From Eriocheir sinensis (lineage: Eukaryota; Arthropoda; Malacostraca; Decapoda; Varunidae): DNA of 64,000 bases. This document shows positions 10,869-20,849 of the stretch, piece by piece. The stretch is from the NCBI RefSeq assembly GCF_024679095.1, contig NC_066528.1, positions 20,710,519 to 20,774,518 of the forward strand, written 5' to 3'. Within the stretch, counting starts at the first letter, position 1. Every line of letters begins with the position of its first letter. The notes under the pieces are model-generated. The model ran no database searches and was not told where the DNA came from. It saw only the letters and a list, made by a program, of their open reading frames with translations. A program made the translations under genes and the position numbers.

Positions 10869-10999
10869 CTATTTTTGGGGGGTTTAAATATCATGGCACA
10901 AACTTGGCCCATTGCTGCTACACGGTAAAGCCACAAACTTGACCCATTGCTGCTACACGGTAAAGCCACAAACTTGGCCCGTCGCTGCTACCGGGTTAA
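10869..10999 (+). mobile_element. Right part of TTAA-flanked MITE
   Basis: From CCTATTTTTGGGGGGTTTAA through the internal repeats to GCTGCTACCGGG and TTAA at 10996. These repeats use the AAACTTGG variant, whereas the left part at 9410 uses AAATTTGG, so the two parts may come from different copies. Confidence 0.75.
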
Positions 11000-11162
11000 T
11001 GGAGCAGCCACCTGTGTCTGAGCCAAGATGTCTGGATGTCTCCGCCGCTGCCTCTCCGCATGTCTGAGTCTCCCTGTACTTCCAGCGTGTTGCCCCGGCT
11101 GGAGAGACACGTTGATGGAGGCGGCTGCGTGTGTCGTCCCTTGCCTGTATCCTCTGGCGTCC

Positions 11163-11265
11163 AGGTAAACAATGATAATGATTATGATAATACCAATAAT
11201 AGTAATGAATATAATAATACCAATAATAGTAATGAATATAACAATACCAATAATAGTAATGAAAT
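11163..11265 (+). repeat. AAT-rich tandem repeat
   Basis: The phrase AATACCAATAATAGTAATGA repeats three times with 24-26 bp spacing, directly after a possible splice donor (TCCAG|GTAAAC) at 11163. Confidence 0.75.
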
Positions 11266-11469
11266 GATAGTCGGTCAGATAACGAGATCATTAAATACTG
11301 TTGCTCTTGTATAATTTTCATAGTGTGTCTAATTCTCCGTCAGTCTCCTGGGTTGTGTCTAAGTCGGTCTTGTTCTTTCAGAGGCGCGTAAGTGGAGAGC
11401 ATCGGCGCAGCGCGGGAGCAGCACGTCAGGGTGTAGGGTGTTTGTTTAGCTGGTGTAGGGAGCTTAGGG

Positions 11470-11580
11470 TGTTAGGGTGTTAGGTGTAACAACGGTTGGC
11501 TCTTTCACAGAACGGGTGTGACTCCGTTCTGCGTTTGAGTCTTCCACCTTCAGACGGTCTCCCTCTGAGATGTCTGAAGT
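11470..11580 (+). repeat. Duplicated block 1 with conserved hairpin
   Basis: ACGGTTGGCTCTTTCACAGA followed by ACGGGTGTGACTCCGTTCTG is repeated, with small changes, at 13096-13205. Both copies keep the short inverted repeat AGAACGG...CCGTTCT. Confidence 0.8.
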
Positions 11581-13095
11581 TTTTTTGTCGGTTTTCTCCG
11601 TAGGAGGAAGCCGACTCTAGCTACTCTGGCCTCTCTTCCGGGGGTCAGGGCGGTCGGGCTCTGCTTGGCCAGGCGTTGCCTTTCGCGTTGTCTCCGCCGA
11701 CGTTTTGCCAGACTCTTCCGTACGGTTGAGCCTGGCTTTTTTATTAGGTGGATCAGGCTGCCTTCTTCCAAGGAGTCTGATGGGAGTGGAGTCTTTTTTT
11801 TGGTGTATGTCTGTGGGTGCTTAGTGGGTAAGGGAGGGTGGGGTAGAATGGTTGGTGGGCTGGAAGTGGGTTGGGGGATGAACCTCCTGGGATTTGGGTT
11901 GTGTCGAGCCTTACCGCCTGGTGTGTTGGGTAACCTTCACGCCAGGGGGGGGGTGCCAAGACCATATCCATTTCCTGGTGCAGGGCGATTCCCCTTTCCC
12001 ATGCTAACTGGCCCTCCTCCGTCTGCCTCCCCAAACCCCCGCTAAGTGCTTGTGTGTGTTATTTTATTTAGGATGTCTTTTTTTTCTATGCCTTTTTCCC
12101 GTGTGTTTATACCCAATAGCTAGCGTGTGTGTGTGTGTGGCAGTCCGGAGGCGCGTGCAGCGAGGACATCACATCACGTCACTACGGTATATCCACGGTA
12201 TTTGGTTTAGTGTGTGCTGTGTGTGTTTGTGTGTGTGATGGCAGGCCTGCCGTGTGTTTGACCTTTTGCTGTGTGTTGCTGTGTGACTGCTAGGATTTCA
12301 TTTCTATGCATGTTTTTTTCCCCATAACCCCCTTCCTCCCTAGCTCTTTAGCTGTTGTCCCTGCTGGGTGGATGCTGCCGGGCGACCAACGTGGCGGTGT
12401 GTGTGCAACGCAGAGCAGCGAGGTTTGGGTAGCACTACGGTGCAGGTTATGTAGGGTGTGTGAGTTTTTTTTTTTGTGTGAGTGTCTTTTTTTTGGGTGG
12501 GGTGTTGGCGGGGGACTTAGCTAATCACTGTGTCAGGAAGGCATGGGCGTGGCCGTCTGTCCATCAGGCCGACGGGCGGGTGTGCCACCTGGCAGTCAGG
12601 CTAGCAGGTGACAGGCAAGCTATCTGGTGGTCAGGCTGTCAGTCGGGCCATCAGATAGGTAGGCAGGCCACCTTGCGGTCGGGTTGTCGGGCGGGCACCC
12701 CACCCTCGGTCAGGTAGGCAGGCAGCAGCGTCTCGCTGAGCCGTACTGCCACACGTCTGAACGCACGGAACCCGTGCGCTACGTTCCGCCGCACTGACGC
12801 TCGTCGTACCTCTGCTCGCACGCTTGCGGGCGGGTTGGGGGCGGGGCGGATGGGCGGACGGGCGGGCGTCACGGGAACGGGCGGGCGGACGGGTGGTCGG
12901 GCGGTTAGGGAGTCGGAGCAACGCTTGAAAGACGCGCAGATAGATGTCAGATTCTCCCGTAGGGAGGTCTGGCAAGGTGTTAGTTTAGGCGGCGGAGTTG
13001 TACGCGGGCCAGTCTGTGTTACAGCTTTGCCGTCAGGGTAGCTCCTTCCGAGCTGCCCAAACTGAGGACCAGTTTTCCTCACAGGAGGAGGCTGG

Positions 13096-13205
13096 TGGGG
13101 CCTAGGGTGTTAGGGGTACGACGGTTGGCTCTTTCACAGAACGGGTGTGTTCCGTTCTGCGTTTGAGTCTGCCGCCTTTGGGCGTCTCCCTCTGAGATGT
13201 CGGTT
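13096..13205 (+). repeat. Duplicated block 2 with conserved hairpin
   Basis: Second copy of the block at 11470-11580, ending in the same CTCCCTCTGAGATGTC phrase. Confidence 0.8.
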
Positions 13206-13273
13206 AGGATTTCTTTTTTTTATATGTCCGTGTGTGTAACTGTTGCCTTTTAGCCTGTTGTGTTCCTGAGCAG

Positions 13274-13372
13274 CAAGAAGAGGCGGCTGTGGTGACCCGC
13301 CCGATGCGGAAGGCTTCTGGGCCCTGTCGGCGGGGGCGCACCTCTCTGGCTGACTGGTTGACCAGGCTTTGA
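13274..13372 (+). CDS. Candidate terminal coding exon
   Basis: After an acceptor-like TTCCTGAGCAG, a 33-codon phase-0 frame begins QEEAAVVTRPMRKASGPCRR and stops at TGA 13370-13372, about 150 bp before a polyadenylation signal. If the phase left by the 4946 donor is used instead, the exon reads a few residues and stops. The protein is not recognised; the case rests on an acceptor, an open frame and a poly(A) signal. Confidence 0.25.
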   Translation, partial: QEEAAVVTRPMRKASGPCRRGRTSLADWLTRL

Positions 13373-13525
13373 CCAGGTGGCCAGGGAGGCGCATCCTCGC
13401 TTGGCGGGGTCTGGGGGCCCTCCGTCTTGGGGAGGTCGCTGCAGCAGGAGGAGGTAACTACTGCTGGTTTTGTAAGGCATTGTGGTTGAGAGCACCTTGC
13501 AGCTGTAACGTGAATTTCGTTCCGT

Positions 13526-13531
13526 AATAAA
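13526..13531 (+). promoter_or_regulatory. Possible poly(A) signal AATAAA
   Basis: AATAAA followed within 30 bp by a CTGCCTGTCC stretch and TG-rich DNA downstream, as in a cleavage site with a GU-rich element. It would end a plus-strand transcript near 13550. Confidence 0.4.
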
Positions 13532-13569
13532 CAATGTACCGCCATGCTGCCTGTCCTTCCTCCCTCCCA

Positions 13570-13750
13570 GCACTGTGTGCGTCTGTGTGTGTGTGTGTCT
13601 TAATTCTCCCTCACTGCACTGTGCGTACGTCTGTGTGTGTGTGTGTTGCTCTGTCTCTATCTCTCTCTCAATCTCTCTCTCTGTCTCTCTCTGTCTGTCT
13701 CTCTATCTCTCAATCTCTCTCTGTGTCTTTCTCTCTCTCTCTCTCTCTAG
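13570..13750 (+). repeat. TG- and TC-rich microsatellites
   Basis: Two TGTGTG blocks, then interrupted (TC)n including TCTGTCTC and TCTATCTC variants. Confidence 0.9.
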
Positions 13751-13956
13751 TTAGTAAAGAACAGGCAATGTTTGCCATGGAAGACTCTACAGTATACATA
13801 AGACTCTACAGTGTACATCCCAACCCTCTACGGCCGTTGCTGCTCCACCCGGGCATTACCACATCCACTCGGGTCTCCAAGAAACCTCCACGGCCGAGCT
13901 TCAACCACAGATCACACCGCTACCGTTGATGAGGTTCCACGCCCCGGACTACCGCC

Positions 13957-16250
13957 ATGTTAGCCTCGATAATAGTCCTCGGCGCACTTATTCTGAGACG
14001 TCCAGGTGAGTGAGTGCCCTAATTGCTCAGGTATCAAATGGTTCAGGTGTGATGTCAGATATTTTTGTTATTGTGTCGAAATATCCAGTGATTATTTCCG
14101 AGTCGCTGAATGTTCATCGCACACAGTTTGTCTTTGAGTAAAAACACTGATTAATATCCATGATCGGTTAGATTACGAACTCCCTCGATTTCAGGCTGGA
14201 GAGCTACACAACACTGGTCATCCGCTGAGTAGTTGAATTCCTGGTCTACCGGCCCCTGGAGGAGTGGTCGATTGCCTGGTCTACTGTGGATATGAGTGGT
14301 TGATTCCCTGGTCTACCCCTGGATGACGCAGCTGTTCCTATGCAGGGGAGGACTCACACAAGCGATAAGGTAAGGTTTTAATGGCTGGGTTTACAAGAGG
14401 TTTTAATAGCTGGGTTTACAAGAGGTTTTAATGGCTGGGTTCAAGAGAGGTTTTAATGGCTGGGTTTACAAGAGGTTTTAATAGCTGGGTTTACAAGAGG
14501 TTTTAATGGCTGGGTTTACAAGAGGTTTTAATAGCTGGGTTCAAGAGAGGTTTTAATAGCTGGGTTTACAAGAGGTTTTAATAGCTGGGTTTACAAGAGG
14601 TTTTAATAGCTGGGTTCAAGAGAGGTTTTAATAGCTGGGTTTACAAGAGGTTTTAATACCTGGGTTTACAAGAGGTTTTAATGGCTGGGTTCACAAGAGG
14701 TTTTAATAGCTGGGTTTACAAGAGGTTTTAATAGCTGGGTTCAAGAGAGGTTTTAATAGCTGGGTTTACAAGAGGTTTTAATAGCTGGGTTTACAAGAGG
14801 TTTTAATAGCTGGGTTCAAGAGAGGTTTTAATAGCTGGGTTTACAAGAGGTTTTAATAGCTGGGTTCAAGAGAGGTTTTAATAGCTGGGTTTACAAGAGG
14901 TTTTAATAGCTGGGTTTACAAGAGGTTTTAATAGCTGGGTTCAAGAGAGGTTTTAATAGCTGGGTTTACAAGAGGTTTTAATAGCTGGGTTTACAAGAGG
15001 TTTTAATGGCTGGGTTCAAGAGAGGTTTTAATGGCTGGGTTTACAAGAGGTTTTAATAGCTGGGTTCAAGAGGTTTTAATGGCTGGGTTCAAGAGAGGTT
15101 TTAATGGCTGGGTTTACAAGAGGTTTTAATGGCTGGGTTCAAGAGTTTTTAATAGCTGGGTTCAAGAGAGGTTTTAATGGCTGGGTTTACAAGAGGTTTT
15201 AATGGCTGGGTTTACAAGAGGTTTTAATAGCTGGGTTCAAGAGAGGTTTTAATGGCTGGGTTTACAAGAGGTTTTAATGGCTGGGTTTACAAGAGGTTTT
15301 AATGGCTGGGTTTACAAGAGGTTTTAATAGCTGGGTTTACAAGAGGTTTTAATAGCTGGGTTTACAAGAGGTTTTAATGGCTGGGTTCAAGAGAGGTTTT
15401 AATAGCTGGGTTTACAAGAGGTTTTAATGGCTGGGTTCAAGAGAGGTTTTAATAGCTGGGTTCAAGAGAGGTTTTAATAGCTGGGTTTACAAGAGGTTTT
15501 AATAGCTGGGTTTACAAGAGGTTTTAATAGCTGGGTTTACAAGAGGTTTTAATAGCTGGGTTCAAGAGGTTTTAATGGCTGGGTTTACAAGAGGTTTTAA
15601 TGGCTGGGTTTACAAGAGGTTTTAATGGCTGGGTTTACAAGAGGTTTTAATGGCTGGGTTTACAAGAGGTTTTAATACCTGGGTTTACAAGAGGTTTTAA
15701 TAGCTGGGTTCAAGAGAGGTTTTAATAGCTGGGTTCAAGAGAGGTTTTAATAGCTGGGTTCAAGAGAGGTTTTAATAGCTGGGTTTACAAGAGGTTTTAA
15801 TAGCTGGGTTCAAGAGGTTTTAATAGCTGGGTTCAAGAGAGGTTTTAATACCTGGGTTTACAAGAGGTTTTAATAGCTGGGTTCAAGAGAGGTTTTAATA
15901 GCTGGGTTTACAAGAGGTTTTAATGGCTGGGTTCAAGAGAGGTTTTAATGGCTGGGTTCAAGAGAGGTTTTAATGGCTGGGTTCAAGAGAGGTTTTAATG
16001 ACACATATCTACTGAATGTTGCTGTGTTATGTATCTTGACATGCTCTCAGGGTAAGGAGTCTTCTGATATGGTGCCTTCCCCCCCCCCCCCCTCCTCTCC
16101 CCAGCACCTGTCGGACCTGGAGACTCCCCCCTGAGCCTGACGGTGGAGCTGTGGGCCCTGCACCAGACCCCCACACCCCCCCCACACCACCCACAGCAGG
16201 GGCAGGGCGTTGAGACTCCCCCCCACTGGCTAAGACAGGGAGGGACTTGA
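13957..16250 (+). CDS. Speculative two-exon secreted/membrane protein start
   Basis: Exon 1, 13957-14005, starts in an acceptable context (ACCGCCATGT), encodes the hydrophobic MLASIIVLGALILRRP and ends at a consensus donor (TCCAG|GTGAGTG). A phase-compatible acceptor after a C-rich tract (TCTCCCCAG) at 16105 continues PVGPGDSPLSLTVELWAL and is open to a TGA at 16250. The product would be about 64 aa with a signal-peptide-like start. The 25-bp minisatellite would be its intron. The exon pairing is a guess from phase and splice motifs; no family is recognised. Confidence 0.25.
14374..15998 (+). repeat. 25-bp minisatellite, about 65 copies
   Basis: Units are GGTTTTAATRGCTGGGTT followed by either TACAAGA or CAAGAGA, so each copy carries two independent binary variants. 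A few units are 23-bp deletions or carry AATACCTGG. The two endings are mixed along the array rather than blocked. Confidence 0.95.
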
Positions 16251-16299
16251 AGATCCAGGTTTTTGTCATCTGCACAGAAATTGACACATGGTATTTGGG

Positions 16300-16500
16300 A
16301 GCAGCGAGTAGCAGGCTTTTTTTTTTAATATAGTTTCCTTTTTTGTGTGTGCCCTTGAGCTGTCTCCTTTGTTGTAGAAAAAAAATACTTGACAAGGCTT
16401 TCATAGGTGTTTGGGGCATTTCCAGGGGTAGTTTAATGACCCTGGTGGTAGTCTGCCCCTTCCTCTGCGCAATGAACTTGAAAAAACGCTCATAAAAACG
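16300..16500 (+). repeat. Dispersed repeat fragments
   Basis: A stretch at about 16300-16390 (AGGCTTTTTTTTT...TTGAGCTGTCTCC) resembles one at 27905-27985. The following 16390-16495 carries the family phrase GACAAGGCTTTCATAGG and GACCCTGGTGGTAGT, also found at 29.1, 34.7, 41.4 and 47.5 kb. Confidence 0.6.
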
Positions 16501-16506
16501 CAGATA

Positions 16507-16714
16507 TTAAGGGGATCATGTTTCTTAATGGTCCCTCCAAGCGAGAAAAATGAGAAAAAATCACCCCTCACACAAACCATTTCATATATATCAAAGGATT
16601 TGCGATCAGATTATGTATCATCTATTTTTGGGGGTTTATATCATGGCACAAATTTGGCCTGTTGCTGCTACACAGTAAAACCACAAATTTGGCCCATCGC
16701 TGCTACCAGGTTAA
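16507..16714 (+). mobile_element. TTAA-flanked MITE copy, 5' end deleted
   Basis: TTAA at 16507 is followed directly by GGGGATCATGTTTCTTAATG, missing the usual CCCGGTAGCAGC terminus. The right end GCTGCTACCAGG plus TTAA at 16711 is intact, with two internal repeats. Confidence 0.75.
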
Positions 16715-16805
16715 CCTCATTATCGTGTTAAAATCCCTGTATCTCACTGTTATCTTCCTCTCCCTCTATATTATTTGTCAATCTCTCTTTCTCTCTCTCC
16801 CACAG

Positions 16806-18210
16806 ATGTCTAAGGTTCCGCCCACGCAGCTGAAGGGTGCCAATGCCTACACATGCGTCGACCACAGGTGTGCGCTGGACATTGCCTACAATTCATGGTT
16901 CAAATGGTATGTTGGAGGAATTCTTTTATGTATTTGAGGGACTGGGATGCCTGCTGGATGGTACAGGTAAATTACTTGGCTCACAACTGAGAGAGCCCGG
17001 GTTCAATTCCCGGGCAGAGTGGAAAAATTTGGGCGGCTTTTCCGATACCCTACACCCCTGTCCACCCAGCAGTGAATGAGTACCAGGTATTAATCGGGGG
17101 TTGTGTCCCGTCTCCTGGGGTCTGTTCCCTTCTCCTATAATTCTTTCCCCTTCTGTCTCTCTCTGGCATGTGACCACAGATGTTGTGCCCACTAAACAAA
17201 ACTTTCCTTCCTTCCCCTTCTGTCTCTCTCTGGCATATGACCACAGATGTTGCGCCCACTAAACAAAACTTTCCTTCCTTCCCCTTCTGTCTCTCTCCGG
17301 CATATGACCACAGATGTTGCGCCCATTAAACAAAACTTTCCTTCCTTCCCCTTCTGTCTCTCTCCGGCATATGACCACAGATGTTGCGCCCACTAAACAA
17401 AACTTTCCAACTTTCCAACAGTTGAATTACAGTTTGGTCCAAGTGTTGTCCCTGTGGCTCACCCTCCTAGAGAAATACCTGTTGCTCTGAGGGATAAACT
17501 CAAGAAGGAATTAGACCATAGGGAAAGACTAGGTGTCATTGTTGAAGAAAATGAACCCACAGATTGGCTCAATAGTATGGTTATTACATGTGACTGAGTT
17601 TTTTTCCCGTTCTCTAGTTTTCTATTTGAGCCTAGCTACTAACAAGGCTTCAGTTCTTCCTTGTTCTCTGGCATCCGTTTGTTACAGGAGTCCAGTTCTT
17701 TTCCCTGCTTGCCTGAAACTTCTTTGGCATCCTTGTGTGTTACAGCTAATATATATACTGTGTCATCTGCATATAAAAGCAGTAGATAGGAAACAGTGAT
17801 TGATATACCATTTACATAACATAAGAATAAAACAGCTCCCAGGATTTATATATATTTATTTATTTTCTTTTAATCAAGGTTTTCGTAAGAAGAGGAACCC
17901 TGTACCCTGCCTTCCACTACACACACACAAACACACACAAACACACACACAAAAAAATATATATATATAAAAAAATGGTCCAGTGATTTTTCCATCTCTT
18001 TACTTGCCTCCTAAAACATAACCCACCCTCGTTTGACCCCACCATGACCTCCCGCGACTAACCTAACCTGACCTGACCTTTCCCAGGGAGCGTCGGCGGA
18101 GATCGAGCTGGCTGAAGGTTGGCGGCCAGGTCAAGCTCGCCTCGGACAAGGAGTTCTGTGAGATGTACTCGGCCGATGTTGTTGACCTCGAATACATCAA
18201 TCTTACTAAG
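16806..18210 (+). CDS. Two internal exons of an unrecognised gene
   Basis: Exon a, 16806-16906, follows a strong pyrimidine tract (TCTCTCTCCCACAG) and encodes MSKVPPTQLKGANAYTCVDH, continuing RCALDIAYNSWFK. Exon b, 18087-18210, follows CTTTCCCAG, completes a split Trp codon and continues ERRRRSSWLKVGGQVKLASD, then KEFCEMYSADVVDLEYINLTK. The frame stays open to 18381 through VVEVWVYIYMDDGLKG, so the true donor may lie after 18210. Matching phase, G/C-ending codons and good splice sites argue for a real gene. Three Cys and several Trp suggest a folded, possibly extracellular domain, but I do not recognise it. A SINE sits in the intron. Neighbouring exons are not secured. Confidence 0.5.
16940..17165 (+). 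mobile_element. tRNA-derived SINE, family 1
   Basis: B box in GCCCGGGTTCAATTCCCGGG at about 16997, then a body containing TTTGGGCGGCTTTTCCGATA and GAATGAGTACCAGGTATTAA. The same body recurs at 36205-36440, showing a dispersed SINE. It lies in the intron of the 16806-18210 gene. Confidence 0.85.
17145..17412 (+). repeat. 65-bp tandem amplification of the SINE 3' end
   Basis: The terminal SINE segment (CTTCTGTCTCTCTCYGGCAT ... ATGTTGCGCCCACTAAACAA) is present four times in direct order here but only once in the copy at 36370-36430. Confidence 0.9.
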
Positions 18211-18498
18211 GTGGTAGAGGTGTGGGTCTACATCTACATGGACGACGGACTCAAGGGGATCGCTGAAACTACTACTATTACTACTCTTTATACTGCTATG
18301 TGTACTATTAAATCCTCTATACTGCTTCTGTGTGTACTATTGAATCCCTTATATAGTACTTCCATGACAGCTGATCGGTGATACTACTACTACTACTGCT
18401 ACTATGACCACTCAATCCCTGGTAAGTACAATGTCATTATCATCATTATTTAGGTTAAGGTCCATTTAATTCAATCTTCCTGAGCGGTTGGACACTTT

Positions 18499-19183
18499 AT
18501 GGCTCTCCTCCATTCTACTCTGTCTTCCCCCCAATGCTTATACAGTCCTATCAATCCCAAGTCTTCCTGTACACACCTTCTCCACGTTTTCCTAGGTCTA
18601 CCAACTGGTCTCCTTCCTTCTACCTCCATTCTACTCTGTCCTCTGCCCAATGCTCATCCAATCCCATCAATGCCAAGTCTTCCTGTACACTTTCTCCACG
18701 TTTTCCTAGGTCTACCAACTGGTCTCCTTCCTTCTACCTCCACTCTACTCTGTCTTCTGCCCAATGCTCATCCAATCCCATCACTTCCAAGTCTTCCTGT
18801 ACACACCTTCACGTTTTCTTAGGTCTACCAACTGGTCTCCTTCCTTCTACCTCCAATCTCTCCAACACTCCCAGCACTGTGTCCTCCCCTGCTCTCTTTA
18901 CATGTCCAAACCATTGGAGTCTTTCCCTTCTGAGCACTGTTTCCAGGTCCTCTACTAAAACTCCCAGCACTGTGTCCTCCCCTGCTCTCTTTACATGTCC
19001 AAACCATCGGAGTCTTTCCCTTCTGAGCACTGTTTCCAGGTCCTCTACTAAAACTCCCAGCACTGTGTCCTCCCCTGCTCTCTTTACATGTCTCTGCCAA
19101 ATATTTCCCTCTCCCTGCCTCTGTCCCTGCCAAATCACTCTCTCCCTGCCTGTGTCCCTGCCATATCTCTCCCTCCCTGCCAA
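18499..19183 (-). pseudogene. RTE-like LINE 3' ORF end with internal tandem duplications
   Basis: Read on the minus strand it encodes RLRWFGHVKRAGEDTVLGVL, then GRRPVGRPKKT and, in a shifted frame, VQEDLALMGLDEHWAEDRVE: the signature C-terminus of RTE-type and related non-LTR retrotransposon proteins. About 93 bp carrying the WFGHV block is duplicated (18860-19080), and about 114 bp carrying the GRP block is triplicated (18499-18850), with frameshifts. It is not functional. Confidence 0.8.
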
Positions 19184-19261
19184 ATCTAGCCTCTCCTCCT
19201 TACCTAACCTACCTTACCCTACCCTAAGCTACCCTAACCTCCCTCTCTCTCTCTCCACCAG

Positions 19262-19352
19262 GTTGACGAGCCCGTCCATGGTGAAGAAGCCTTGTCCTAC
19301 CCGCGCCGAGGTGACCCGTGTGGGCAACGCTGCCATGGACGGACCAGTGGGG
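19262..19352 (+). other. Possible exon downstream of the unknown gene
   Basis: An acceptor (CTCTCTCTCTCCACCAG) precedes a frame reading LTSPSMVKKPCPTRAEVTRV with G/C-ending codons, then SINE sequence from about 19353. The phase does not match a donor at 18210, so an intervening exon or a different donor would be needed. Confidence 0.25.
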
Positions 19353-19565
19353 GAGGCGGTGGCTGAGTGGATAGCACGATGGCGCCACATTTGGGACAAC
19401 GTGAGTTCAATCCCCGCCCGGTGCCACCAAGCTGGGATTTTTCAGCCGCTGACGAGTGGCTTAAAACTACCCACATGCTGTCCAGAAGACCAACTATCAA
19501 CCCGGACTCTAGATTCTAGGATTAAAGATGAGCTCCGGGAGGGCAGCATGAGCCAAGGCAAGATG
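19353..19565 (+). mobile_element. tRNA-derived SINE, family 2
   Basis: The head has an A-box-like TGGCTGAGTGGATAGCACGA and a B-box-like GAGTTCAATCCCCGCCCGG. The body ends CCCACATGCTGTCCAGA ... GGGCAGCATGAGCCAAGGCA, shared with 57145-57362. Confidence 0.8.
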
Positions 19566-19639
19566 ATGTATGTATATACTTCTGAATGTATATACTTAGA
19601 ATATCTCTTTGATAAGGCTTTCGTCGGAGTTGTGGATCT

Positions 19640-19768
19640 TCGTCCTCAGACTCTATTTAGCGTTAGTTAGGCCACACTTAGATTATATGCTGTCCAGTTT
19701 TGGTGCCCACACTACAGAATGGACATCAACTTGCTAGAATCAGTTCAGAGGAGGATGACCAAGATGAG
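19640..19768 (+). pseudogene. CR1-like reverse transcriptase fragment
   Basis: Across one frameshift it reads LRLYLALVRPHLDY and AVQFWCPHYRMDINLLESVQ, closely parallel to the LINE at 9721-10868. Confidence 0.8.
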
Positions 19769-19809
19769 GTGAGGTAAGGTTTGTAATTCCACCACTTGAA
19801 GTACTGCAC

Positions 19810-20840
19810 CGTATTTAATTGCCAGAGTGAAGATGGATGAGGGGAAGACCTTGAGATACCAGTAAGCAGTGGAATAAGGCAGGGCTGTACAGGTTCGACT
19901 ATACTTTGTTCAAGTTGGTTACAAAGTCATTCAGAGGTTAGAAGAATTGGACAAGGGATTTAAAGATGAGGCCTTCAATATAACATCTCTGTATTTTGCT
20001 GGTGATGGAATGCTGTTATAGTGATAAGTGTAAAATATGCAGTGGTTGAGCAGGTGGTGGCAAAAGTAACATTATAATATTTAATATGAAAGACAAACCA
20101 CAAGAGATAGTAGGGATACAGGTTAGGGATAAGCTGAAATATCTAGGTATGCACAATAATAAATGACTAGAAACTTATTTAAAGCAGTCTATGATACAAA
20201 AAGCAACCAGAATGGCATATATGACTTATACTCAGTCATGGCAAGGAGTTGGTCAAGACTACTGATAGGGAAAACATACTGGAAATGTGTGGGTCTTCCA
20301 GCAATATTGTATGGAACCAACATAATAGACTTCACAAAGCAAGAGATAGGTTACAAAGAATAAAGAATGTGTTCAGGAAGATACTGGGAGCCCCAAGTTA
20401 TGCCCAGGCAGCAGCTTTAAGAGGAGTGGGAGTATCAAGCATGAAAGCAAGGATTATGGAAGGATAGTTAAAATATTTGTTGTATGTTTTGAGAGGGGAA
20501 GGGATTGCTTGATTGATAGTTTACTGTTGCAAGTCAAACAACAAAGGAGAAGGGAGGAGCATGCCATCCCAACCCCCAGGCAGTACAGAGTGTAATTATA
20601 CAACTATTAATACATGTGTAAGTAGAACCAGGAAACTAAAAAGATAAATGGTAGGGGACAAGGGGAATGACCTGCTAGAGAGAGTTGTAAGAGATGAGAG
20701 CTAGGACACCAAGATGGATGGATGGATGAAAAGATGGGAATAAGAGGAGGCACAATAACAAATGACGAAATAATAAGAAATAAAGAAGTTAGAGCAAGGG
20801 ACCCAGAAAAGGCTACATCAGGGAGTGCCGTTATAAAGGC
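19810..20840 (+). pseudogene. Decayed non-LTR retrotransposon RT region
   Basis: Reading through stops and shifts gives IPVSSGIRQGCTGSTILFKL, a catalytic block degraded to LYFAGDGMLL (consensus F/YADD), then LPAILYGTNII and FRKILGAPSYAQAAALRGVG. This is a different LINE lineage from the CR1-like copies. A likely continuation (AITSLLKILQTERLTTEEGE) is at 21285-21480, interrupted by another element. Confidence 0.75.
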
Positions 20841-20849
20841 GAGACTCCC

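Larger units (their letters stand above)
11266..13273 (+). other. GC-rich region with duplicated segments, no firm gene
   Basis: The region is more GC-rich than its surroundings. It holds a GGCGGGC-rich stretch (12590-12910), a segment near 12040-12330 that resembles 4690-4860, and a possible mini-exon 12144-12185 (GTGGCAG acceptor, CTACG|GTATAT donor). Frames here are short and overlap on both strands, and none shows a recognisable protein. Confidence 0.4.

Noticed and set aside
16980..17020. Functional tRNA gene at the CCCGGGTTCAATTCCCGGG motif
   Set aside because: The same sequence with an identical non-tRNA body recurs at 36.2 kb, so it is a tRNA-derived SINE.
18534..19670. Single 378-codon plus-strand gene
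   Set aside because: The frame crosses an antisense LINE fragment, a simple-repeat stretch, a possible exon and a SINE. The protein is Ser/Pro/Leu-rich nonsense for most of its length.
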